Positions 1 to 14,335 of a stretch of DNA of 64,000 bases are shown here, piece after piece. Made by a program: the position numbers and the translations under genes. Every line of letters starts with the position of its first letter. The stretch's first letter is position 1. The stretch is taken from assembly GCA_033961575.1 (NCBI GenBank), contig CM066734.1, positions 83,784,501 through 83,848,500 of the forward strand, written 5' to 3'. The notes below the pieces were generated by a model. The model did not search any database, had not been told where the DNA came from, and worked only from the letters and a program-made list of their open reading frames with translations. This DNA is from Aselliscus stoliczkanus (taxonomy: Eukaryota > Chordata > Mammalia > Chiroptera > Hipposideridae).

Positions 1-406
1 AGCTAGTATGTGGCAGAGCCTGAATCTGAAATTAGGTCTTCTGAATCTTTCCTCTACTGGATAGAAACTCTGTGTTTCAGTTTGGAAGTGCTTTTAGAGA
101 AAGAGACACACCTTAGTATGGGAGCAGGTGTGAATAAATGAGAATAAATGAGAAACTAGATTCTGGTTCCAGATTCCCCAATTACTGAGTTGGCCTTGGA
201 TGAGTTTTTTGCCTTTGTATGTTACAGTCCCTACTTATTAAATAGGGATAGTGAAAAGGTGTCCTAGAAGAATGTTAATCTATAGGTGTCTCCATTTACT
301 GTATAATATTACTTTCATTTTAACTTTTAATTTTGTGGAACACTTGGAACTTCTTAGTTGGGAGAAAAACCCCAACCTCATTGTTTTTATAGCACAGCAT
401 ATAATA

Positions 407-487
407 TTGGGTTGTCAGAAAAGTCATGATGTCCTTTTTCTATGTTTTTTGTTGCAAAAATGTGTCATGACTTTTCCAACAACCCAA
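407..487. mobile_element. Mariner-type MITE, 81 bp
   Basis: Inverted ends of about 25 bp (ttgggttgtcagaaaagtca and the matching tgacttttccaacaacccaa) are flanked by TA on both sides (405-406 and 488-489). The length and TA target duplication are those of a small non-autonomous mariner, like MADE1 of primates. A second copy lies at 46652-46732. Confidence 0.85.
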
Positions 488-589
488 TAGAAGTTTTATT
501 ATCTAAATTGATTGTTAACAAATGTGCTGAATTGCTGAGCAGAATCTGATTATTCACTGGGCCAATCCATATATATTAATTGAATACAT

Positions 590-685
590 ACTATGTGACT
601 GACAACTACATATATCACATTTAATCTTTATATCATTCCTTGAGTTCTCAATCACTAACCTCACAAATGATAAAAATGAGGCTCA
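590..685 (-). repeat. MIR fragment, left part (split by L1)
   Basis: Ancient MIR-like sequence ending aaaaatgaggctca. It continues at 1045 after an L1 insertion. Confidence 0.5.
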
Positions 686-1044
686 TGATCTCACAGAAAT
701 AGAGAGTAGAACCAGGGAAAATGGAGAGATGTTCATGAAAGGATACAGACTTTCAGTTACAAGACGAACAGATTCTGGAGAGGCAAAATGCACAGGAGGG
801 TGACTATAGTTAACAATAGTGTATTATATACTTGAAAGTTGCTAAGAGAGTAAAATCTTAAATGTTCTCACCATGCACATGCACTTGCACACACATACGT
901 AGCTATGTGAAGTGCTGGAGGTGTTAACTAACTAACCTTATTGTGCTAATCATTTTGCAATATGTGCTTGTATCAAATCATCATGTCTTATGCCTTGATC
1001 TTACACAATGTTATATGCCAGTTATATCTCAATAAAGATGGGGA
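686..1044 (+). mobile_element. LINE-1 3' end inserted in a MIR
   Basis: Typical L1 3' UTR: atctcacagaaatagagagtag, ggtgactatagttaacaata, acttgaaagttgctaagaga, ending ttatatctcaataaa. It is flanked by a 14-bp target duplication aaaaatgaggctca (672-685 and 1045-1058), which lies inside a MIR. Confidence 0.8.
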
Positions 1045-1125
1045 AAAAATGAGGCTCAGAGAAGTTAAATAATTTTCTTAAGGTCACATATCTAGTAGAA
1101 GGTGAAGCTGGGATTTGGATCTTTT
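1045..1125 (-). repeat. MIR fragment, right part
   Basis: aatgaggctcagagaagtta and the following aggtcacatatctag are the antisense of the MIR core. Confidence 0.65.
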
Positions 1126-1137
1126 AGAACACAGAAA

Positions 1138-1250
1138 TGGTACAGTGGTTCCTAGTGTGGGATTTAAGTCCCAGTTGAGTCTCTTACTACTGGCTTTGTT
1201 ACCTTGGGCAAGTGACTTGACCTCTCTAAACCTTGATTTTTTAGAATGAG
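1138..1250 (+). repeat. MIR fragment
   Basis: The MIR core ttgggcaagtgacttgacct is readable, preceded by ctcttactactggctttgtt. Confidence 0.65.
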
Positions 1251-1599
1251 CTCCTATAGAGGGCCCTTCTGAAAATTAAGTCTCAAGTATGCATGCCTTC
1301 GGCATGGTCTGACATAGTATGTGAGATATTAAATATGTTAAATGAGAGATGAAGCATAAAGGTGAAATGTGAACAAAATTTTATATGTCTCATAATGTAT
1401 GATAAAATGTTAACTCTTGAAATTTTAGGAAAAGAGGAGACTAGTGTGGTGTATGTGGTAAATTAGAATGTTGGATGGTGGCTAGGTTTTACAAACCCTT
1501 TTTTCATCTTTTCCAAGCATACTATGACTCTTAGAGCAAGTTCTTTCACTTCTGTGTCCCTTTTTTTGTGTGTCATTTTTTCATTCATGAATCAGGCAT

Positions 1600-1880
1600 C
1601 TATTGAGAGACTGCAGTATGTCCAGGCACCCTGGACTGGAAGTCTAGGGACTGGAGAAGGACCTGAGACATGGTTCCTGCTCCCAAATGGCCCATGGAAC
1701 TTGCAACCTAATGGGAGGAGAGGAGCCGAGACATAAGAAGATGCAATAGTAATGCAGTGTGCAAAGTGATATCATAGTGCTTGAGAGAGGGAGACACACA
1801 CAGTACTTTGCACATCTACAGAAGACACTGATTAATTCTGTGCAGAGTCAGGGAAGCCTTTATCAAAGAGTTGGCAATTG
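1600..1880 (+). repeat. Probable ancient dispersed repeat
   Basis: The wording (ggacctgagacatggttcct, then gtcagggaagcctttatcaa) is typical of an old mammalian dispersed repeat seen again near 53.8 and 63.9 kb. Family name not certain. Confidence 0.35.
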
Positions 1881-2127
1881 AATTAAGCGGGGAAGATGAG
1901 AAAGGACTATGTCTTATTCATCTTTGTATTAATATTAGTATTTTATTAATATTTTCCAAAGCACTAAGTGTAGTGCCTAACACATATAGGTCCCCAGTGG
2001 TGGATTAGGTCCTGATTTGTAAGCGTGACTTGTTTTGAAGAACTTTTTCTTCTTATGTGTCTTGTAATATAACTCGTCTACCGCTGTCAAACACAGTTCA
2101 AGCCCATAATATACTCAGTGTCAGTAT

Positions 2128-2345
2128 ACCAGGCTAGTTAAATGCAGAGGCTCTGAAGTCAGACTTCCTGGTTTCAGTTCCTCTCTCTGCCACTTATTGG
2201 CTCTTTGACCTTGGACAGGTTACTTAAGTCTCCTTTCCTCAATTTCCTCATCTTTAAGAGGGGAATAATAATGGTACATAGTATTATTAAATGGAAAACA
2301 AAATTAACTGCAGAGAACTTAGAATGGGGACTAAGTATTAAGAAT
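2128..2345 (+). repeat. MIR
   Basis: Long MIR match: ggctctgaagtcagacttcc, tctgccacttattggctctt, gaccttggacaggttactta, ctcatctttaagagggga. Confidence 0.8.
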
Positions 2346-3559
2346 AATAATCACTTAATAGCTATTTAACAATTTTCATTTTCATTTACATAACATCGTT
2401 GCCCTAAGTTTGTTTATCTAAATGCTGCCTCACAAATACTCATTGTTATCTGAAAAAATAGTTTTTTCCAGTGTGTTTTCTGAGTGACAGGGGACAAAAA
2501 GAGAAGGTGACTTATTTTTAGGAAGCAAGTTACTTATTCATGGTCTGCTCTTGCTTTAAAGCACTGATCATAAGGTTCTGGTTTATGCCACAAGGAACTC
2601 ACATGTATTTTGCTAATTACAAATCATGCTTCTTGGAGGCCCCTTTAACTGTTAAAATGACCTCCAGATTCCGATTTTCTTTCATTCTTTATTAATAGTT
2701 AACAAATTGTTTCATGCATAGCAGGAAAGCCAAGTAAGCCTGAAGCGTTTAGGAAATGGTATGTGAATTAGTTGTAAACTGTTTCAGTAAACATTAAATG
2801 GGTGGCAATTACTTAAAGTGATTGCCTAAGTTTCATTGAAGTATTTAAGAAAAAACTGTGTTTAATGCTTTAATTTTAAGGAACTCATTAGGGTTTCTTC
2901 AATCTAGGGTTTGTTTACCAAATCATCCTAATTCATAACCTCTCCTAGGACATCTCTTAAAAATACAGATTCCTGACTTGCTCCTCCCCCTCTCGGGCCT
3001 ACTGAGATGGAGGAACCTGGTAATTTATGTTTTTAATCACCTCAGTTCAATCTGAGGAGCAGGTCTAAAAACACTACTTAGGTCTTACCTGGCTAAAAGC
3101 CCACTTTAGATTTTGCTTTCAACAATCAGAACAAGCACTTAAAGATACTTCAGTATCACTGGTTGCCATCAATATCAGCAGCAACACTATTTATTGGGCT
3201 ATGGCAGGAAATGTTATAGCTAGATTTGCCCACAAGTTAGTTTTTTAGGTAGGTGAAGAGAATGGATGATAATAAGGTTAATCTTATCATATGTCTGATA
3301 CGTGGAGTAGTACATTTGTGAAGAGAGTTGCAAAAGAAATGCCGAGCACACTTTTGAATCAAGGTAGCCTAACCACAGATTATTGGAAAGAATTGGAAGC
3401 AGTCAGTTTCATTCTCAAGGTGTGTGCAGCCAAAAAAACAGAGATGCTGAGATGCAAAGAGCAGGCGCTTGAATAGGTGTCCACAACTACTAATCACAAC
3501 TTTACAGATGTATATATTCATTGTGGTAAGAGCTGTGAATACCCTGCTTCCTTCAGCGC

Positions 3560-3895
3560 ACCAACTACGACACTGCCCTAAACAGTTTTCTAAAATACAC
3601 ACCTGGTTTTGTCACTTCCTGCTTGAGACCCTCAGTACTTCCCTATTGGTACTATATGATCAAGTCTAAATGCCTTATCATTGTATATAGGGCCATTCAC
3701 GAGTATGTCATATTTTGTTTTTATAGTCTCTCTCTCACCACATTTCCATGCTCTGTGCTTCAGCCACAGTAGACTTCCAAAGTGTTTTAACAAAAAAACC
3801 CCACTATTCTGTTGTAGCCCCTAGCATGTTGCCTAGTAGGGATCAAATGCACAGTAACTGCTTAGTAAGTGTTTATTGGACGAATGAATAAATCA
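3560..3895 (+). repeat. L2 LINE fragment
   Basis: L2-like 3' region: cacttcctgcttgagaccct, ctctgtgcttcagccaca, then the usual end agtaagtgtttattggacga. Confidence 0.6.
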
Positions 3896-5774
3896 ACAGC
3901 ATTTAACACAATTATCTGATTACATGTGGGTTTTTCTGTTTTGGTATGTGAACCAACCCAGAGCTCTCAAGCATGTGCACAGTTTCCTGCACATCATAGA
4001 TACTCATTAAAATTCTGTGAATGAATCAATAGCCCGACTGGATCACAAACTACAGGGACTTGATATATTTATGGTCAACCCTTAGTTATCTATGTTGTTG
4101 AAGGGACATTGGATAAGCGAAACATATTAAATAATAATAGATTTGATTTTTTTGGAATTTATAAAATTATCAAGCCAAACATGACTATCTGAATCTTGAG
4201 AGACTGGAAATTTGGCTGACTTTTTAGGTTCCTCCCTTTCCCATGGAATTTTTGCTTTTCTCTTTATTCTATGTCCAATAGCATCAAACCTAAGACTCAT
4301 GCGAATACCATAGATTTAAGCAGAGTTGATCTGTCCAAAATCACTTCCCCTATAGTTCATACCTCACCAAGGTTGGGAAGGCAAGTCATTGTTTTGAATT
4401 GTATAAGGAATTTGGCTTGAATTGGATTTCCTGGGAAAACAAAAACAGACAGGAGGTATTGAATAGTCATTATATTACTTTATCATAGTCAGTTCAGTTA
4501 TGATGAGAAACTAAAAGGAATGGATGAGAGATGGTTATAGTCACCTGGGTGCATGTTGAGCTGTGCAAAGCCACGGTGAGGACATTGATTTAGATCTTCT
4601 TCAACAGAGGTCAAGAAGCCTTCCTTCTCATACTGGGCCCTAGATGCTCCCAGGCTTGGGTGATGAAGTACAGGATAAACATACAATGTTTACCTGAAGC
4701 ATCACTTTTACTTGGATATTTCGAAAGAACTATTTTTGTAATAAAATAAACATAGAATTATTAATTTGAAATATAAAAATCCATGAGAGCCTTTAAAGTT
4801 TAAGGACAAAGCATGGATATCTCAATTATCCCTTCTGATTAAAGTTAGACAAAAGGACTGGTTTGTAACATGAAAGATTTAATGACCGCAGCATAGAAAT
4901 TTTCAATTTAAAGTACACATTTAAAGGACAAAACCTTTCAAAATCTTAGTTTTTGACTTCCTGCCTGAAGACTTCAAAGTTCTCTCTCACCACTTCTCAG
5001 GCATAAAGGACAGTGGTAGAATTGTTAGCTTCATTGTATTGCATGAGAAACTAGTCAGGACCCAAAGCTTCAGAGAGAGAGAGATGGCTTTCTGCTTGTG
5101 AGAACAAGTTACATCAGGAACTGCTTTATTTGGAGCCAGTTGGAGGTAGCTTACAGCTGGCAATTCCAAATCATTTGAAAAACAAAAGTTATGGTTATTA
5201 ATTTTTGAAGCCACAAAAGCATGAATCAACATTATAGCAGTGTCAGTATCTCAGTAGGAACTGGTTTCAACTGAACTGTAGCAGCAAAATAAATGTTTGC
5301 AAATTGTTTTGACAGAATGTCATCCACTGGGCTTCAATTTATTCGCCAGCAGCCTTACTTTTGAAACAAACTTGCTGCACTTGAAATAGAGTAGAAAATC
5401 TTCCCTCTGAACCTTTCTGGATCTCAGCAAATAACGCTATTTGCAAGCATTTGTGATGTGAATCTGCAAATGTTTTTAGTAGGAGCTGAATATGTTGCTA
5501 AGAGATGTGCCTCTAAACTTCTGTTTGACATATTTCACCCTGGTGCAGATTAGGGAAATGGGTTCATAAAGCAAAGTGGTCAGCTGGTCACCATAGTGGT
5601 ACAGGCCATTTTAAAACACAGGTCACATGGGTTTTTAAAGCTCTCTAGACAGGGCTGTAAAATGGAGAAGTACTTTTTCAACTAATGTACAGAATTATTG
5701 TAAGCATTTATCGATCCTTGACAGTTAGATGGTCTTAAAAATTATAATGCTTTTTGGCTGATTTCATGGGGTAC

Positions 5775-5887
5775 TTTTTTTTTTTTTTTTTTTGAGGGCA
5801 GTGTCACTGGCCCTCATATGTGGGACCGAACCAGGGCCGCTGGCTTCCCAAGCCAGCGCTTAAACCACTGCGCCACTTGGCCGGCCC
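5775..5887 (-). mobile_element. Rhin-1-like tRNA SINE
   Basis: T-run (A-tail) followed by gagggcagtgtcactggccc, then the tRNA-like head ending actt-ggccggccc. Full length, about 110 bp. Confidence 0.9.
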
Positions 5888-8800
5888 AGGATACTTTTTT
5901 TTTTTTTTTTTAACTTCTAAGATTTTATGGCAGTATGTGTATGCACTGTTAGTTGATTTTACTCTTATTTTCTAATGTACACCCATCACTGAAGGTTAGG
6001 TACATGCAACCCTAGGAGGTTAGTTTATTCCCTGGAATGAATGTCTTTGTGTTTTGAAAGTTGTTTGATGAGTTTGAAGAAAATAATTTTCTAAAGCAAT
6101 CACAAGTATTTTATACAAAACTCTGCCTGTTTTTTTTTGTGTGCATTTCATCTAACTCTTAAACAGATCTGTAGCCTCTAAAGTTAAAACTGACAAGTTT
6201 GTAGACTAAGTTGTTTGAGCTCTGGAATGAATTTAGAGAACTCTCAAAGTCATTTATAATTAAAGGAAAATAAATGAAAGGAATAGAATGTATGGCTTAT
6301 TGAAAAGGAAGGGAATAATGGCTCAGTCCTGAGCTTAGTGTGCATCATTTGAAGGCATTCGGTAATATGTAATGTTTGGTTACTTTAAAGAAAAACTAAA
6401 TATTGTTATTATCAAGATTTTAACATGCCTCACTTCCAAAGAGTTCAAATCAATGCCCAGATGTGTTTTTGAGATATGGAGTGTGGGTTCTTGAAAGGTA
6501 CCCTTACTCAGAAGTGCCGTGGAAACAGAAATGCGGGGGAAGTACACTAGAATAAAGACTATGGACATTATGGTCAGTCAATTCTTATAACTGCATTCTA
6601 AGTCCAGAGCCCCTCAGTACTAGATTTCAGATTTGTGTAATGTATGAGACCGTCTTGAACATGTTTTATTTATGAATACAGAGAAAATGAATACTGCGGT
6701 GATAGGAGTGTTCTTAAAAGACATGTTCCTAGTAAGTGCTGTTTGCTGATGGATTTTTATTAAGTAATATTTCCAATCAAGTGCCCTAACTAATGCAAAT
6801 ATTACAGTTTAAACTGCTTAGGTAGCAAAAAAAAGAAAGCACGCTGAAGTGCCTCTTCAATATACTCCATATTAGTGGTCATCTCTTGAAGAGGCATGCA
6901 TGTGGTGAGGAGTTGACTGAAGAAGAATGAAACCTTGTGATGGTGGGAAATAGAAGTATTAATTTTTGAAGAAAATATTGCCGTGACTGTGTAGCCTGGT
7001 TTGCATATATGTGATTATATCCCCAAAGAGATTGCAAGCCAGGTTATTGTACTCACGGCCTTTGATCATTTTAAATAGTAATAATTCAGGATAAAAGAAA
7101 AATTTACTTCTGAAGCGAGCTTGATTTCAGCATGTGAAATAATACATTTTTTTTTTACTCAGCTCAGAACTTACTAATTACGTAGACAAATTAACCAATT
7201 GTCAGGACATACCATATAAACATTTCAGAAAAATTTTAATTGCAGTTGCGCTTTCTGAAGTGAATTCTTGGACATAAACATCTATATAACTTGGGTGAAT
7301 CACTCTGTAGGAGAAAATTTAGTCTCATCTGATTTAATGTCCAAATAATAAAATTAAAATATTTAGGCATATTTTATATTAATGGCCAAAAAAAGATTAG
7401 AAATTGACTTTCAGAATTTTGTTTAGGGGATTTATTTAGTTGAGATCATAAGTAACTATTAGATGGTATTTTGGGGTGTGTTTTAAAGGGGGATTAGATG
7501 AACATAACATTGTAAGAACTGGGCATTGGCTAGTTTTTCTTTGAGTATACAAGGCAGAAGTTCAGAGTTTATTTAATAACTGTAATATTTTTTTTGTATA
7601 AACCAGTGATGAAATTTGTAAAAACATTTGGGTTCTTGTTTTGAAAATTTAAGACGTTTTTTCAGGAACAGGATTAAGAACTGATTTACACGTTTTATTT
7701 TACCATGAATTTTGTTCTACTGTAGCAGACAATCATACTTCCTAAAATCTCTAGTTGGCAAGAGTAGATAGAGACCAGGTGGGCATATCTTAGGGTATAA
7801 CAATCTTAATGTGTGTATTTTGGGGTACAGCTCAGAGATAACCAGTGTTATTTAATATTCATTGAGTATCTCTTGGGTTGGTGATCGTGTACTTGTTTTT
7901 AAGATAGACGCTACTTGAGAAAAAGTAGATGTTTGTCACTAAAACTTGGGAAACAAAACTTGTATTCCACATAAAATTTCCGTATTAATTTCAGTAAGTC
8001 ACCATCATGCATAGCTTAGTTCTTTCACCACATATTCTTTTTAATCTGTGAACCATGTATACCTGTCCCTTTCTGTCTTTGGAAATCCTCATCCTTACTC
8101 ACATGCTTTATTCTTCTTCCAGTGAAATCTCAGCTTTTTAATCATCTTAAATGGTTAGTGCTTGGTTAGGTTTCTGGAATTGGTTGCCTGTCTTTACCTC
8201 TTAAGATCAGTTTTCACTGAAGTTTATTTTTGTTGCCACAATTGATAAATTTATCGAAAAAGGGAGAATAAATATGTTCATTCATTATGCAACTTCTTTA
8301 TGTGACTAGTGTCTAAATACTTCCGATTAGTGCTCACTACACCTCTTTAACTAAATAGCAGGTCAGTAAGGGATGAGACCATTGCTAAGGGTTAGTTTTC
8401 CCTCTGGGAATGTCAAGTTCATTTTTTTTTTCAATCTTTCCATTTGAAAATTTGTTGGTATTGCTTCTCAAAAGAAAGATGAGTCCAAAAGTGACAAAGT
8501 GAATAGTAAATTAGTTTATCATTTAACATAATAGCACTGTCTTGTATTTCTGAGTAGATTTTGGTAAGCCGGAAGAGCAAAACTCAATCCCACTGTCCAT
8601 AGCTGTGCCTTGTAATCTGTTTACTCTTCTTGTTGTTATATGTCAGCCAGATATAGGGAAGCTGAGTCAGGGGTAAAAGGGGATTTGCTCACTTAGAATT
8701 AGAGTGCAGCATGGGATATAGGTCTTACAATTCTGAATTCATCACTCCACCCACGATTACTGTTTACTCAGGGTCGTGTTGTGTCTTGAGAAGTAAAGTC

Positions 8801-11800
8801 CCTGTGCTGTCACATGTTCAGAACCCCATCTGAACACGAATGCTCCTTAAGCTATAAAGATCCATTTTCCCTGAGGCTGTGACAACCAGCTGTGGCAAAC
8901 ACTTCACTGATCCCTTGAAGGAATTTTACCACATATTAGCCAGTTTGGGAGGGTGTTTGGTATCTCGTGAATCTTTTAAAAAATTTTTGGAGAACAACTC
9001 CTCCACTCCCAAATCACACCCCCAAACAACAGTACTTCTTTAGTTCATTTTCACATGGTTAGGCAACTTGAGTATTTATATTTGCCCTGACTTTTAAGTC
9101 CTATTGACTCACCTACATATCAACATTGGGCTGTTTTTATCTCAATTTACCCTCAACTTCTCAAGGTAACTCTACCCTCAAGGTAACTTGACCTTGATAT
9201 TTCCTTCTGATCCCTTTAGGTTTGCTATTTATATTTTCTGGCTTTGGCATTTGTACCTTGGCTTCCTCCTATGGATTTCGGCTTATCTCAATTTTCAGGC
9301 CTAGGGCACCTTCCATTGCCTTAGTAGGAGTTCCTTGTCTCATCCTTTATATCCCTCTATATTTGAATCCCACCTATCCCACATAGGGAAGGTGGTAGAG
9401 GAATTTGGACATTTTCAAGTGAATGCCTAATCTCTGCCTTATAAGGTTGTTATAAAGCATTTTATGAACACAGTTCTAGGAAAGACAGATTTGAGCTTAT
9501 GTAATTCTTAAAAAGTGTCATAAAGAGACAAATATATTTCTAAAATAGCTTAAACTGATACGTGATAGATCTAAAGAAGGGGTTGTCTGAGAAGGTAAAG
9601 GAACTGTAAGTTTTACGATTGATATTTAATTAATTGGAAATTCTGTACCCAATTAAGGCAAGCCTTCCACACCACCATGAGCCTTAGAAGTTACTAAATA
9701 CTTTTCTCTGCCTGCTCTTTCTGAACAGAAGCTATAAATAATGGATCTCTTTTGAAGTGGCACTCATTTACCTCCTCTCTGATGAACTGAGGTTATCTCC
9801 AGATGACCTGAACTGTTGTTATACATAGGTTTTTATATAGGGAATTAAGAAATAATTGCTAGAAAGATTATAGTGACACATACTGTGTTGAAAAGGGTGA
9901 CTTCTTTATTTTTGTGGATATTACTCTGCAAAATGCATGGATTGTTCTTAGCACGTTTTAACAGGAAATCTAAATCCCTAATCAGTGCACATATACTCTC
10001 TGATCTGTGTTTTCCATCAGTTTTGTGTGGTTTATCTATATGGATAATTTAGAAGGAAGCTTATTTCTATCACAATTTGTTTTCCTCTACCCTTAAATAT
10101 GGTTCTATAAACTTAGCTGATCCCATTTTATTGTTTATTGAAAATAGATCTAGAAAATCTCTACTGATAATTTGGGAAGTTACTTAATGAAATGTATCAA
10201 AACTACTTGTTTACTTATAATTAGCCTCTTGTCACTCATATGCCACTACTCTGAGTTCAAGTAGTTGAACTCAGGTTTTACAAGTGTTCTATTTTTGATT
10301 CTGGTCTGGTTTTGTGGTCTTTGTTGGACAATGGACATGTATGTGTTGCTGGTTGGATTCCTTAATACAGAGTCTTTTGTAAGCCAAACAAGGCAAATGA
10401 AGCAGTATGCTGTACAAGAACAGTGAAACTGTACATGTCAAGTAGGTAATGTTGGAGGACCTGTTACAATAGTCTTTTCTTTGCTGAGAATGTCATTTAG
10501 CTTCAGAGGGGTTAGGGATCAGTGATGCTAATTTTGGAAACTTAGAACAACTTAAATAAGTCAGGAAAGGAGAAAAGCTTATTTTAGAATCTTGTTGATA
10601 TTTCTGTATTACGTTCAGAGTTATATAAAAATCTTTAAAGCAGTGATATATATCTGTGGGGATTGTGACTTTTTTTTTAAGAAAATGTCAGCACCTATGT
10701 AATACTTCCTTGATGCCTCCAGTCCCCGCTCTCCCCTTTTAATGGAATTATATTTGAATCATATTTTTCAATATTGCTATATAGGAAAAGATAGATAGAA
10801 TTTTTTGTCAATGTTGGGATGGACTCCTAAAGATTCTTTAAGATCTGGTGCCTTTAATATTCTTAGGCATTTCACAGAGAGTCTAAGGAAGGAGGATATC
10901 TTTTTTTTCTTTTTTTTGTATGTATAAGCATTTAATGGCAGCATTAGCACGGTGGTTGTGACACTAATATTGGAGCAATAAATTTAGCTCCTTTGAATAG
11001 AAAGTAGTTGCACTTGAGCAAAGTCTGTAGAGTTTATTTTGGGGATCTTGAAGATTTCCTAATGTTGATGAAAATTGAGCCTGACTTTAGAAACCTCGGG
11101 GGATAAATTGTGCTGATAATTGTTCTGAGTTGAACCTGAAGAAAATGCTGATGTGTTCACTCTTAAGCAGAGTGATTCATCATATAAACCTTATCATGGA
11201 CAGGTCTGGCAGAGCTAAGAAAAGTGATGTAGGGAGCTAAAAATTAAAGGAAAATGGAAATGAGAGCTATGACATATATTAGGAAATTTTAGGTCTTTTA
11301 GGAAGAGGTTGCTGTGGCAATATTCTTTACCATCTTAATTAATGGGTAAGTTCCTATTTACAGAAAGGTAAGCGTCTTAACTTTCTGTGCCACATGCATG
11401 AAGCCCTTCACCCCTGTCCCCATTGTGCTGTGGCCATGGGATTATTTTTGGACCCATGTGGCTACTCAGTCTACTAGCTTTCAGAACCATGGCTAGCCCT
11501 GTTACATAATATTGTAACAGGGTATTGACATTGGTGTGCTGCGTCCTAGTGATAGTGTATGTAACGTGGAACCCTTTCCAGGTGATTTTGCAGACACAGC
11601 ATCAGCAGTGCGATGGAACCAAAAGATTGAGTATGTGTGAGGCATCCATTGGGGACCCAACAAATACCTGTGAGGTAGAATTATCGGGAGGTGGGGGGAT
11701 GCAGTCTTGTTATATGTAGCTGGGGCAAGAGTTGGTGAAATTCAGTTATTATTGTTTCTGTGAGCCCATTTTCCCCTCAGAGACTTGTGAATACCATGCA

Positions 11801-11892
11801 AACCTGGGTTAAGTAGGGAAAATGATATGGTGGAAGGTAAAGTCTAGGGAAAAAAGGCAACAACTTTCATCATTAGTTAATTTAGTTACTGT

Positions 11893-12270
11893 TTTATCAT
11901 CGGCTGCCATAACAAAATACCATAGACTAGATGCCTTAAGCAACAGGAATGTACTTCTCACAGTTCTGGAGGCTGAGAAGTCCAAGATCCAGGTGCCAGG
12001 TGATTTGGTTCCCTGGTGAGGGCCCACTTTTGGCTTGCAGATGGCAACGTTCTCATGTGTACTCATAGTGGAGAGAAAGAGGAACCAAGCTCTCTGGTGT
12101 TTCTTCTTAGACGAGCACTAATCCCATCATGAGGGCCCCACTCCCATGACTTCATCTAACCCTAATTGCCTCCCAAGGGCCTCATCCCCAGATATCATCC
12201 CATTGGGGGGTAGGGTTTTTACGTATGAATTTTGGGGCAGACAGAATTCAGTCCATAATTGTTACTTATT
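11893..12270 (+). repeat. Ancient dispersed mammalian repeat
   Basis: Shares its order of motifs with 41855-42412: ctgccataacaaaataccat, acagttctggaggctgagaa, gtccaagatccaggtgccag, cctaattgcctcccaag, ending gaattcagtccataat. I recognise the family as widespread but do not name it. Confidence 0.65.
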
Positions 12271-12808
12271 TTAGGTTAAGTTGCTAAAACCCAAAATGAC
12301 TGATTTGAATTTGTCTCTCTGATAGATTCTTGAGATATTGACATAATATTAATAATTTAAGTAATATAATTGGGATTAGTAGCAAAAAATCAGTAGACCA
12401 AGAAAGGCGTTGAGCCAACATTTTCCCAATGTGGCTTGTCCTAGAATGTTGTAGACATAATTTATTTGACTGTTAGACTCTCGCTGAGACTGCTTCTTTG
12501 TGTGACTTAGCAGCATTTACAAAACACATATTAACAACACTGACAGCCTAGTTTTAATTTTTTCAACCCACTGTGTTGGCAGAGATTATGAAGAAGAAAG
12601 ACAGAATTAGTTGGGGCATGTTAGGGCTAATACTACCTTTTTATTCTAAAGAACTCTGAATATCTTATAGATATGACCCAAGTGCTGATAATTTTTTGTA
12701 ATATAAATCATAGGTAAATTATTGTCTTTCATCATTTTGAAGATGAAGGGCTAAGATACAGATACTTCCCTAAAATGTCTCAGCAAATTCCAGCTTTTAT
12801 TACTTCTT

Positions 12809-12959
12809 TTTTTTTTTTTTTTTTTAGCTGAGCCATCCTGCCACCTGTTGGTAGCTCAACGGCAAGTCAGATCTGGCTGGGCATTGAACTGCTGTTGCTC
12901 AGAGCTCAGCTTGCACTCTTGAGCGAACTCTTAATCAACTGAGCAACTCGGCTGGCCCT
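12809..12959 (-). mobile_element. tRNA SINE, second class (gagctcactcaagag type)
   Basis: Antisense copy of the class seen in sense at 55998. Target duplication cttt(t)attacttctt/cttttgttacttctt at about 12793 and 12960. Reads agctgagccatcctgccacc and agctcagcttgcactcttga. Confidence 0.85.
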
Positions 12960-14213
12960 GCTTTTGTTACTTCTTGCCAGCTGAAATGGTTCTAATTCTG
13001 CGTCTGAGTAAGATAGCTCGGTAGTGTGAAATCCAGGGTCTTAGTGCTGCTGACTCTTTACAGCTGAATATAATGTCATGGCATATTAAGAATAATTGTG
13101 ATAATTGACAGCTTTTCATGTGTGGGAGTTTATTAATACATGGATACTTAAGTATTTTAAAAATTATCTATCTTAATGAATGCTATTTGGCTGTTTCAAT
13201 TTCTTAGCTAATTTGATACAGAAAAAGTAACCATCTAATTTATCTGTCTAGAGGCTGACAACATGTAAATCAATAGTCATTTTCTGAATTTGTTGAGGCA
13301 ATGGTAGGTTAAGGCATGGAGAAAGTCTGATCACTCATACAGAACACTCCCAAGAAGACATGGGGATTCTATAAAAACAGATTCTTCAATGCAATTAATT
13401 GGAAGATGCTAATACATGGATGGCCAATACAAGTTTCCTCCACTCTGACCCATTAAAATGGAGTCATAGATGTGTACATCGGGATTCTTTTGGTTGCAAG
13501 TGACATAAAAAAACAAAAACAAAAAACAAAAAATCAGTTCAATTTACTTTAAGCTAAAAGGGAATCATCACATATGATTGAAAAGTAACTGACTTCCGGC
13601 ATGGCTGGGTCTAGGTGCTTAAGTGATGGCATTAGGAACCTGTCTTTACCTTGGTTGTAAGTACTTTAATGTTTATTCTCAGGCAGGCTTTTCCGTTAGG
13701 GTAGCAAGATGGCCATCTGAGCTTAAAACTTTTATTACCGTCTTAGCACCTTAGCAGAAAGTGAAAATGTGTTTCCCAGAAGTTCCAACAAAAGGCTGAC
13801 ACTTATGAGTATTTACTGTTTGGCCTGGATTAGGGAAAGTGTCCACTCAAAAATTAATTGCTGTGGCCAAGAGCTGTGGTTTTCTTATAGTACAGACCTC
13901 TATTACAGGGGGTGGATTCAGCCTCAGAGGACTTAACAAGCATAAAGGTGGTTCTCCAAAGGAAAACAGGATGCTGTTATTAGAAAAAGAGGCTAGGTTG
14001 CTGAGTGGGCAGGAGTGACAGACAGCCACTACAATGTGTGTGTGTGTTTCAAAGATTTATATGTATATGAAACTTTATTTATTCAGTTATTCTCATTTCT
14101 TACAATTATGAATGTGAAAATGAAGTTTGAAGATTTTATATATGCATTTAAGTGTATTTATTATTTATGGAATACTCTCTTGGCCTAATAATTAGATAAA
14201 TTGTGGAAGTTTT

Positions 14214-14335
14214 GTTTGTTTGTTTGTTTGTTTGTTTTTTTGAGGGCAGTGTCACTGGCCCTCATATGTGGGATCTGAACCAGGACCGCTGGCGTCCCAA
14301 GCCAGCACTTACCCACCTCACCACTCAGCCGGCCC
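14214..14335 (-). mobile_element. Rhin-1-like SINE with (TTTG)n tail
   Basis: Perfect 16-bp target duplication aaattgtggaagtttt (14198-14213 and 14336-14351). The tail is a tttg repeat rather than pure T. Confidence 0.92.
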
